Translations under genes and position numbers: made by a program | Notes under the pieces: model-generated | What the model was told of the DNA's origin: nothing | Database searches by the model: none | Seen by the model: only the letters and a program-made list of their open reading frames with translations | Part shown: piece by piece, positions 1-5,130 of the stretch | Numbering within the stretch: position 1 is the first letter of the stretch | Layout: every line of letters starts with the position of its first letter | Assembly (NCBI GenBank): GCA_015485375.1 | Contig: WFTU01000209.1 | Coordinates: 1 to 5,130 of the forward strand | DNA length: 5,130 nt | Source: Paracoccaceae bacterium | GTDB taxonomy: Bacteria > Pseudomonadota > Alphaproteobacteria > Rhodobacterales > Rhodobacteraceae | Direction: 5' to 3'

Positions 1-1353
1 GTCCCCCAGCCCGCGTTTCGGCGTGTTGACAATCCGCTCGAACGCCATGCCGTCGTCGGGGCTGACCACCACGCGGAAATAGGCCATAGCATCGCGAATC
101 TCCAGCCGTTCGTAAAACCGCGGCCCGCCGATCACGCGATAGGGCAGGCCGAGCGACAGGAACCGGTCCTCGAAGGCGCGCATCTGGTGGCTGGCCCGCA
201 CCAGAATTGCCATCCCGTCCAGCGGCACCGGATCGCGCCCGCGGGTGCCCTGCTGCAGCGCCTCGATCTCCTCGCCGATCCAGCGCGCTTCCTCCGGCGC
301 GTCCCAATGGCCGATCAGCCGCACCTTCTCGCCCTCGCCGCAATCGGTCCAGAGCGTCTTGCCCAGCCGGTCCTCGTTCCCTTTGATCACCCCGCTGGCA
401 GCCGACAGAATATGGCCGGTGGAGCGGTAGTTCTGCTCCAGCCGGATCACTTTCGCCCCCGGAAAATCCTTTTCGAATTTCAGGATATTGCCGACCTCGG
501 CCCCGCGCCAGCCATAGATCGACTGGTCGTCATCGCCCACGCAGCAGATGTTTTTATGCCCGCCTGCCAGAAGACGCAGCCACAGGTATTGCGCCACATT
601 GGTATCCTGATACTCGTCCACCAGAATATATCTGAACCAGCGCTGGTATTTCTCCAGCACATCGGGGTTTTCCTGAAAAATCCGAACCACATGCAGCAGC
701 AGATCGCCGAAATCCACCGCGTTCAGGGTCTTGAGCCGCGCCTGATAGAGCGCATAGAACTCCACCCCCCGCCGGTCATACATCGCCGCTTCCGAGGCCG
801 GCACCATCTCCGGCGTCCACGCGCGGTTCTTCCACTGGTCGATAAAACCGGCCAGCAGCCGCGCAGGCCAGCGTTTCTCGTCGATATTCTCGGCCCGTAT
901 CAACTGTTTGAGCAGCCGGATCTGGTCGTCCGTGTCCAGAATGGTGAAATTCGATTTCAACCCCGCCAGCTCCGCATGGCGGCGCAGCAGCTTGACGCAA
1001 AGCGAGTGGAAGGTGCCCATCCACGGCATCCCCTCGACCACGCCGCCGACCGCATTGCCGACCCGTTCCTTCATCTCGCGCGCGGCCTTGTTGGTGAAGG
1101 TCACCGACAGGATTTCATTCGGCTGCGCCCGCCCCGTGTTCAGCAAATGCGCAATCCGCGTGGTCAGCGCCTTGGTCTTGCCCGTGCCGGCCCCCGCCAG
1201 CACCAGCACCGGCCCGTCCAGCGTTTCCACCGCCTCGCGCTGCGGCGGGTTCAACCCGTCCAGATAGGCCGCCGGCCGCACGCCCATGGCCCGCTGCGAC
1301 AGCGGCACGGCAGCCTCGAAAGCTGCACTCTCGTCAAAATCCCGATCACTCAT
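1..1353 (-). CDS. uvrD: UvrD/PcrA-family ATP-dependent DNA helicase (3' part missing, cut by window edge)
   Basis: This is a superfamily 1A 3'-5' DNA helicase, which uses ATP to unwind DNA in nucleotide excision and mismatch repair in the cytoplasm. The reading frame is open for 451 codons from the ATG at 1353-1351 to the left edge. In order it shows a Q-motif region LNPPQREAV (residues 34-42), Walker A GAGTGKT (54-60), motif Ia TFTNKAAREM (85-94), TFHSLC (114-119), motif II DEYQD (246-250), motif III GDDDQSIYGWRGA (273-285), the QNYRS motif (307-311) and a FYERLEIRDAMAY block (413-425). UvrD proteins usually have 650-800 residues, so the last third, with motifs V and VI, lies outside the window. 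The 30-residue extension before the Q motif looks typical of alphaproteobacterial homologues and supports this start. Met23 (codon at 1287-1285) is the alternative. No Shine-Dalgarno sequence precedes either ATG. The family is certain; UvrD versus PcrA is only a naming choice. A candidate LexA box lies 42 bases upstream. Confidence 0.96.
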   Translation of the reverse strand, partial: MSDRDFDESAAFEAAVPLSQRAMGVRPAAYLDGLNPPQREAVETLDGPVLVLAGAGTGKTKALTTRIAHLLNTGRAQPNEILSVTFTNKAAREMKERVGNAVGGVVEGMPWMGTFHSLCVKLLRRHAELAGLKSNFTILDTDDQIRLLKQLIRAENIDEKRWPARLLAGFIDQWKNRAWTPEMVPASEAAMYDRRGVEFYALYQARLKTLNAVDFGDLLLHVVRIFQENPDVLEKYQRWFRYILVDEYQDTNVAQYLWLRLLAGGHKNICCVGDDDQSIYGWRGAEVGNILKFEKDFPGAKVIRLEQNYRSTGHILSAASGVIKGNEDRLGKTLWTDCGEGEKVRLIGHWDAPEEARWIGEEIEALQQGTRGRDPVPLDGMAILVRASHQMRAFEDRFLSLGLPYRVIGGPRFYERLEIRDAMAYFRVVVSPDDGMAFERIVNTPKRGLGD

Positions 1354-1362
1354 GCGCGCCAA

Positions 1363-1368
1363 TCTATA
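1363..1368 (-). promoter_or_regulatory. Candidate -10 element of the uvrD promoter
   Basis: On the minus strand this reads TATAGA, four of six matches to TATAAT. It ends only nine bases before the uvrD ATG, so transcription would begin about two to four bases before the start codon and give a nearly leaderless mRNA. That would agree with the lack of a Shine-Dalgarno sequence. No good -35 element lies at the usual spacing: TTAACA (1383-1388) is only 14 bases away. This is a weak call from sequence pattern alone. Confidence 0.25.
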
Positions 1369-1393
1369 CCCGATTCCCGAAATGTTAAAGTGC

Positions 1394-1423
1394 TTGTTCC
1401 ACAAATGTTCCGTTCTGTAGTAT
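1394..1423 (+). promoter_or_regulatory. Weak candidate promoter for the PfpI-like gene
   Basis: TTGTTC (1394-1399) and TAGTAT (1418-1423) are separated by 18 bases, with three of six and four of six matches to the -35 and -10 consensus. If this promoter is used, the transcript would begin near 1430 with a leader of about 60 bases, and the candidate LexA box would cover the -35 element. That is a typical repressor position. Both elements are poor matches and the call is tentative. Confidence 0.2.
1396..1410. promoter_or_regulatory. Candidate LexA (SOS) box, alphaproteobacterial GTTC-N7-GTTC type
   Basis: The sequence GTTCCACAAATGTTC is an exact GTTC-N7-GTTC direct repeat, the form described for LexA operators in alphaproteobacteria such as Rhodobacter and the rhizobia. 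It differs from the palindromic CTG-N10-CAG box of E. coli. It lies in the 135-base region between divergent uvrD and the PfpI-like gene, 42 bases before the uvrD ATG and 78 bases before the other ATG. A third GTTC at 1412-1415 is out of register. uvrD belongs to the SOS regulon in E. coli, so the location makes sense. Eight fixed bases can occur by chance, but finding them in a short repair-gene promoter region makes chance less likely. LexA binding itself is inferred. Confidence 0.6.
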
Positions 1424-1463
1424 CCGGTTAACACCCGCCGCTTTATCCGCTGTGCCAGCATGG

Positions 1464-1483
1464 CTCCGTTAACCAACGGAGGA
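1464..1483 (+). promoter_or_regulatory. Shine-Dalgarno sequence partly held in a perfect hairpin, upstream of the PfpI-like gene
   Basis: CTCCGTT (1464-1470) is the exact reverse complement of AACGGAG (1475-1481), with the four-base loop AACC between them. The right arm contains the first four bases of the Shine-Dalgarno sequence GGAGGA (1478-1483), which is five bases before the ATG at 1489. In the mRNA the 7-bp stem would hide most of the ribosome binding site and could lower or regulate translation. The pairing is seen directly; a regulatory role is inferred. No run of T follows, so it is not a terminator. Confidence 0.55.
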
Positions 1484-1488
1484 ATAAA

Positions 1489-2049
1489 ATGTCGAAGAAA
1501 ATTCTGATGCTCACCGGTGATTTCACCGAGGATTACGAAACCATGGTACCGTTCCAGACCCTGATGGCCTTCGGCCATACGGTCGATGCGGTCTGCCCCG
1601 ACAAACAGGCGGGCGATACGGTAAAAACCGCCATCCACGATTTCGAGGGCGACCAGACCTACAGCGAAAAACCGGGCCACAATTTTACCCTCAACGCCAG
1701 CTTTGACGACATCGACGCCGCCGACTACGACGCGCTGGTGATCCCCGGTGGCCGCGCCCCCGAGTACCTGCGCCTGAACGAGGAGGTGCTGGACATCGTG
1801 CGCCACTTTTTCCTCGAGGAGAAACCCGTCGCCGCGATCTGTCATGGCGCTCAACTGCTGGCCGCGGCCGGTGTGCTGGAGGGGCGCAGCTGCTCCGCCT
1901 ATCCCGCCTGCTCGCCCGAAGTGACCGCCGCAGGCGCGCGCTACGCCGACATCGATGTGACAGCCGCGCATACAGATGGTAATCTGGTAACCGCCCCCGC
2001 ATGGCCCGCCCATCCGCAATGGATGGCGCAGTTCATCGCGATTTTGTAA
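1489..2049 (+). CDS. DJ-1/PfpI superfamily protein (class I glutamine amidotransferase-like fold)
   Basis: This cytosolic protein of 186 residues belongs to the DJ-1/PfpI superfamily. Members include intracellular proteases or chaperones, glyoxalase III-type and deglycase-type enzymes, and stress proteins. The nucleophile elbow AICHGAQ contains Cys118 with His119 beside it. Glu14 in GDFTEDYE matches the acidic residue that activates the cysteine in PfpI proteins. The block IPGGRAPEYLRLN (residues 85-97) and the ending NLVTAPAWPAHPQW (165-178) recall the subgroup related to plant DJ-1d, which has reported methylglyoxal activity. The length is full for the family and there is no signal peptide or membrane segment. 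The start is fixed by the GGAGGA at 1478-1483. It is followed after 18 bases by the ribbon-helix-helix gene and is probably co-transcribed with it. It is divergent from uvrD across the candidate LexA box. The substrate cannot be read from sequence: glyoxalase, deglycase and protease roles all remain possible. Confidence 0.93.
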   Translation: MSKKILMLTGDFTEDYETMVPFQTLMAFGHTVDAVCPDKQAGDTVKTAIHDFEGDQTYSEKPGHNFTLNASFDDIDAADYDALVIPGGRAPEYLRLNEEVLDIVRHFFLEEKPVAAICHGAQLLAAAGVLEGRSCSAYPACSPEVTAAGARYADIDVTAAHTDGNLVTAPAWPAHPQWMAQFIAIL

Positions 2050-2067
2050 AGAAACAGGAGGTTCTCC

Positions 2068-2463
2068 ATGTGTCAGCTTTTCATCGGCGCCGACAGCGAC
2101 CTTTGGGCCAGCCAGTCGAAATCCCTGCGGATCGACGGGGTGGCAACCAGCATCCGCATGGAGAACTTCTTCTGGCAGACATTGGCCGAGATCGCCTTTC
2201 GCGACAACATGACCGTCAATCAGGTTATCACGCGCCTGTATCATGAATCGATCGACGCGGAGCATGATCTCGGCAATTTCACCTCGTTCCTGCGCGTGTG
2301 CTGCGCGCGCTACCTGTCCCTGATGGCGGCGGGCGAGGTGCCGGATACGCTGGACGAACCGCTGGGCAATGTCGCGGCCGAGGACATACTGGAACGCGAG
2401 CGCGCGCGCCGCAACGCCATGACTGCCCGTCTGGCCGAACCGGCCTCGGCGTCGCTGAACTAG
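2068..2463 (+). CDS. Small ribbon-helix-helix domain protein (RHH_4-like)
   Basis: This 131-residue protein resembles the RHH_4-type ribbon-helix-helix family, whose members are thought to bind DNA but are mostly uncharacterised. The fold can be followed: a beta ribbon at about residues 19-31 (SLRIDGVATSIRM), helix A at about 32-46 (NFFWQTLAEIAFRDN) and helix B at about 49-62 (TVNQVITRLYHESI). A conserved-looking segment NFTSFLRVCCARYLSL (70-85) with adjacent Cys78-Cys79 follows. The last 45 residues are charged or alanine-rich and probably disordered. A strong AGGAGG (2056-2061) six bases before the ATG fixes the start. The gene lies 18 bases after the PfpI-like gene, so the two are probably one operon. 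The protein may regulate its own operon, but no target site can be named. The fold is fairly sure; the function is unknown. Confidence 0.85.
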   Translation: MCQLFIGADSDLWASQSKSLRIDGVATSIRMENFFWQTLAEIAFRDNMTVNQVITRLYHESIDAEHDLGNFTSFLRVCCARYLSLMAAGEVPDTLDEPLGNVAAEDILERERARRNAMTARLAEPASASLN

Positions 2464-2499
2464 GGGCAGGAACCGGGCAATCCGCGACGTCCCGCATCA

Positions 2500-2528
2500 T
2501 TGAATAATCCGGTTGCGGAGGCTAGAAG
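2500..2528 (+). promoter_or_regulatory. Candidate sigma-70-type promoter for pyc
   Basis: TTGAAT (2500-2505) and TAGAAG (2523-2528) are separated by exactly 17 bases, each with four of six matches to the consensus. Transcription would begin near 2535, leaving a leader of about 37 bases before the pyc ATG. The 108-base gap after the ribbon-helix-helix gene fits an independent promoter. No clear terminator is seen in the gap. The only repeat, AACCGG (2471-2476) with CCGGTT (2509-2514), has a 32-base loop and no T run, so read-through from upstream is also possible. Confidence 0.35.
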
Positions 2529-2571
2529 GGCGACAACTGGCCCGTCACTCTGTCCTCTGAAAGGTTCCGTG

Positions 2572-5130
2572 ATGAAAAACTTCCGCAAAATCCTGATTGC
2601 CAACCGTGGCGAGATCGCCATCCGTATCATGCGTGCCGCCAATGAAATGGGCAAACGCACGGTGGCGGTCTATGCGGAAGAGGACAAACTCTCCCTGCAC
2701 CGTTTCAAATCCGACGAGGCCTATCGCATTGGCGAGGGGCTGGGACCGGTCGCCGCCTACCTGAGCATCGAGGAAATCATCCGCGTGGCGAAAGAATGCG
2801 GTGCCGACGCCATCCACCCAGGCTACGGCCTGCTCTCCGAGAACCCCGATTTCGTTGACGCCTGCACCGAGGCGGGGATCACCTTCATCGGCCCGAAAGC
2901 CGCCACCATGCGACAGCTCGGTGACAAGGCCTCGGCGCGCCGTGTGGCGATCGAGGCGGGCGTGCCCGTCGTTCCCGCCACCGATGTTCTGCCCGACGAT
3001 ATGGCCGAGGTCCGCCGCATGGCCGACGAGGTCGGCTATCCCTTCATGCTCAAGGCCAGCTGGGGCGGCGGCGGTCGCGGCATGCGCCCGATCATGACCC
3101 CCGACGAACTGGAAGACATGGTGCTGGAAGGCCGCCGCGAAGCCGAAGCCGCCTTCGGCAACGGCGAGGGCTACCTCGAACGTCTCGTGCAAAAGGCCCG
3201 CCACGTCGAGGTCCAGATCCTCGGCGACAGCCACGGCCAGATCTATCACCTGTGGGAACGCGACTGCTCCGTGCAGCGCCGCAACCAGAAGGTCGTGGAA
3301 CGCGCCCCCGCGCCCTATCTGACGCAGGAACAACGCGAGGAGCTTTGCGCTCTGGGTCGCAAAATCTGCGCCCACGTAGGATACGAATGCGCCGGAACCG
3401 TCGAATTCCTGATGGACATGGACACCGACGAGTTCTTCTTCATCGAGGTGAACCCCCGCGTGCAGGTGGAACATACCGTCACCGAGGAAGTCACCGGCAT
3501 CGACATCGTGCGCGCCCAGATCCTGATCGCCGAGGGCGCGACCATCGAACAGGCCACCGGCAAGGCCGCGCAAGAGGAAATCACCCTCAACGGTCACGCC
3601 CTGCAATGCCGCATCACCACCGAGGATCCGCAGAACAATTTTATCCCCGACTACGGCCGCATCACCGCCTATCGCGGCGCCACCGGCATGGGCATCCGTC
3701 TGGACGGCGGCACGGCGTATTCCGGCGCGGTCATCACGCGCTACTACGACAGCCTGCTGGAAAAGGTCACCGCATGGGCGCCGACGCCCGAGGCGGCCAT
3801 CGCCCGCATGGACCGCGCCCTGCGCGAGTTCCGCATCCGCGGCGTGTCCACCAACATCGCCTTCGTGGAAAACCTGCTGAAACATCCGGTGTTCCTGAAC
3901 AACACCTACACCACGAAATTCATTGACAACACGCCGGAGCTGTTCAAGTTCCGCAAACGCCGCGATCGCGCCACGAAGATCCTGACCTACATCGCGGATA
4001 TCACCGTCAACGGCCATCCCGAAACCGAGGGCCGCGCCAAACCGCCCGCCCACGCCCGTCCGCCGCGCGTGCCGGCGTTTATGGCCGATGAACCGGCCTA
4101 CGGCACCCGCAACCTGCTGCATGACAAGGGTCCGCAGGCCGTGGCCGACTGGATGCTGGCGCAGAAAAAACTGCTGCTGACCGACACCACCATGCGCGAC
4201 GCGCACCAGTCCCTGCTGGCGACCCGCATGCGCTCCATCGACATGCTGAACGTGGCCGAGGCCTACGCCCACAACATGCCGCAACTGTTCAGCATGGAGG
4301 CATGGGGCGGTGCGACCTTCGACGTTGCCTACCGTTTCCTGCAGGAATGCCCGTGGCAGCGCCTGCGCGATTTGCGTCAGCGTATGCCCAACCTGATGAT
4401 CCAGATGCTGCTGCGCGGCTCCAACGGGGTCGGCTACACCAACTATCCCGACAATGTGGTGCAGAAATTCGTCGATCAGGCCGCGAAATCCGGCGTCGAT
4501 GTGTTCCGCGTGTTCGACAGCCTCAACTGGGTGGAAAACATGCGTGTGGCGATGGATGCCGTGGTCTCCACCGGCAAGGTCTGCGAGGGCGCGATCTGCT
4601 ATACCGGCGATATTCTCGACCCCGACCGCGCCAAATACGACCTGAAATACTATGTGCAAATGGGCAAGGACCTGCGCGACGCGGGCGCCCATGTGATCGG
4701 CCTGAAAGATATGGCCGGCCTGCTGAAACCCGCCGCCGCCCGCGTGCTGGTGAAAACCCTGAAAGAGGAAATCGGCCTGCCGGTGCATTTCCACACGCAT
4801 GATACCTCGGGCATTGCCGCCGGCACCATCCTCGCTGCCGCCGATGCGGGGGTCGATGCGGTCGATGCGGCAATGGATGCGTTCTCCGGCGGCACCTCGC
4901 AACCCTGCCTCGGCTCGATTGTCGAGGCGTTGCGCAATACCGACCGCGACACCGGTCTCGACATCGCCGTGATCCGCAAAACCTCCGATTACTGGGAGGC
5001 CGTGCGCCAGCAATACGCCGGTTTCGAGAGCGGCCTCGCCGCGCCCGCTTCCGAGGTCTACCTGCATGAAATGCCGGGCGGCCAGTTCACCAACCTCAAG
5101 GCACAGGCGCGCAGCCTCGGGCTGGAGGAA
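2572..5130 (+). CDS. pyc: Pyruvate carboxylase (3' part missing, cut by window edge)
   Basis: Pyruvate carboxylase is a biotin enzyme that makes oxaloacetate from pyruvate, bicarbonate and ATP, refilling the TCA cycle and feeding gluconeogenesis. The frame is open for 853 codons to the right edge; the usual length is about 1150. The biotin carboxylase domain (residues 1 to about 455) shows LIANRGEIAIR, the ATP-grasp loop KASWGGGGRGMR (161-172), ERDCSVQRRNQK with Cys232 and Lys240, EVNPRVQVEH (292-301) and Arg347, equivalent to catalytic Arg338 of E. coli biotin carboxylase. A proline-rich linker (about 488-503) leads to the carboxyltransferase domain, with TDTTMRDAHQS (Asp543 metal ligand, Gln546), Arg615, Tyr622, Lys712 (the lysine carboxylated in this family) and His741/His743 in HFHTHD. 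These match Rhizobium etli residues D549, Q552, R621, Y628, K718, H747 and H749. The catalytic threonine (R. etli T882) and biotin domain lie past the edge. A modest GAAAGG (2559-2564), seven bases before the ATG, supports the start. All visible catalytic residues are intact. Confidence 0.97.
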   Translation, partial: MKNFRKILIANRGEIAIRIMRAANEMGKRTVAVYAEEDKLSLHRFKSDEAYRIGEGLGPVAAYLSIEEIIRVAKECGADAIHPGYGLLSENPDFVDACTEAGITFIGPKAATMRQLGDKASARRVAIEAGVPVVPATDVLPDDMAEVRRMADEVGYPFMLKASWGGGGRGMRPIMTPDELEDMVLEGRREAEAAFGNGEGYLERLVQKARHVEVQILGDSHGQIYHLWERDCSVQRRNQKVVERAPAPYLTQEQREELCALGRKICAHVGYECAGTVEFLMDMDTDEFFFIEVNPRVQVEHTVTEEVTGIDIVRAQILIAEGATIEQATGKAAQEEITLNGHALQCRITTEDPQNNFIPDYGRITAYRGATGMGIRLDGGTAYSGAVITRYYDSLLEKVTAWAPTPEAAIARMDRALREFRIRGVSTNIAFVENLLKHPVFLNNTYTTKFIDNTPELFKFRKRRDRATKILTYIADITVNGHPETEGRAKPPAHARPPRVPAFMADEPAYGTRNLLHDKGPQAVADWMLAQKKLLLTDTTMRDAHQSLLATRMRSIDMLNVAEAYAHNMPQLFSMEAWGGATFDVAYRFLQECPWQRLRDLRQRMPNLMIQMLLRGSNGVGYTNYPDNVVQKFVDQAAKSGVDVFRVFDSLNWVENMRVAMDAVVSTGKVCEGAICYTGDILDPDRAKYDLKYYVQMGKDLRDAGAHVIGLKDMAGLLKPAAARVLVKTLKEEIGLPVHFHTHDTSGIAAGTILAAADAGVDAVDAAMDAFSGGTSQPCLGSIVEALRNTDRDTGLDIAVIRKTSDYWEAVRQQYAGFESGLAAPASEVYLHEMPGGQFTNLKAQARSLGLEE

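Noticed and set aside
187..1431. A 414-codon open frame on the plus strand, opposite uvrD
   Set aside because: The minus strand carries all expected UvrD motifs in order. The antisense product is rich in Arg, Pro, His and Gln with no domain pattern, and it runs through the uvrD start and into the promoter region.
2471..2514. AACCGG and CCGGTT inverted repeat as a terminator after the ribbon-helix-helix gene
   Set aside because: The stem is only 6 bp, the loop is 32 bases and no T run follows, so it does not look like a rho-independent terminator.
2569..2571. GTG directly before the pyc ATG as the start codon
   Set aside because: It is in frame, but the GAAAGG would then be only four bases away. 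The ATG at 2572 has better spacing and gives the usual amino terminus of the family.
4302..4802. Plus-strand open frame in another phase inside pyc, with a similar one at 3252-3926
   Set aside because: Both are out-of-phase readings of intact pyc codons, are rich in Arg, Pro and Gly, and have no ribosome binding site or domain signal.
4846..4881. Short repeats of GATGCG
   Set aside because: They encode the ADAGVDAVDAAMDAF stretch, a normal conserved part of the carboxyltransferase domain, so amino acid repetition and codon bias explain them.
2545..5067. An 840-codon open frame on the minus strand, opposite pyc
   Set aside because: The opposite strand encodes an unmistakable pyruvate carboxylase through the whole span. 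The antisense product is rich in Gly, His, Ala and Val, as expected from reading GC-rich codons backwards, and shows no recognisable domain. It is an antisense shadow and a risk for automatic annotation.

Overview
The window is a stretch of GC-rich proteobacterial chromosome. It most resembles an alphaproteobacterium, probably of the Rhodobacteraceae (Roseobacter-type) group. That assignment rests on the amino-terminal extension of the UvrD protein, the KASWGGGGRGM form of the pyruvate carboxylase ATP loop, strong GC bias at third codon positions, and a GTTC-N7-GTTC sequence of the alphaproteobacterial LexA type. It was made by recognition and no database search was run.

Layout: (1) Positions 1-1353, minus strand, hold the first 451 codons of a UvrD/PcrA-type DNA repair helicase; its carboxyl-terminal part lies beyond the left edge. 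(2) Positions 1354-1488 are a divergent control region. It holds a perfect GTTC-N7-GTTC candidate LexA box and, next to the downstream gene, a 7-bp hairpin that pairs with most of that gene's Shine-Dalgarno sequence. (3) Positions 1489-2463, plus strand, hold two closely spaced genes, probably co-transcribed: a DJ-1/PfpI-superfamily protein and a small ribbon-helix-helix protein. (4) A 108-base gap carries a plausible promoter. (5) From 2572 to the right edge, plus strand, runs pyruvate carboxylase (pyc). Its first 853 codons are present, covering the biotin carboxylase domain and most of the carboxyltransferase domain; the biotin carrier domain lies past the edge.

The genes do not form one obvious pathway. 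uvrD is DNA repair. The PfpI-like protein is plausibly a stress or carbonyl-damage enzyme. The ribbon-helix-helix protein is a possible regulator. pyc is anaplerotic metabolism, making oxaloacetate from pyruvate. The most interesting link is that one candidate SOS operator sits between uvrD and the PfpI-like gene, so both could answer to DNA damage. I see no mobile element, CRISPR array, RNA gene or clearly new multi-gene system. Long open frames opposite uvrD and pyc are antisense shadows.
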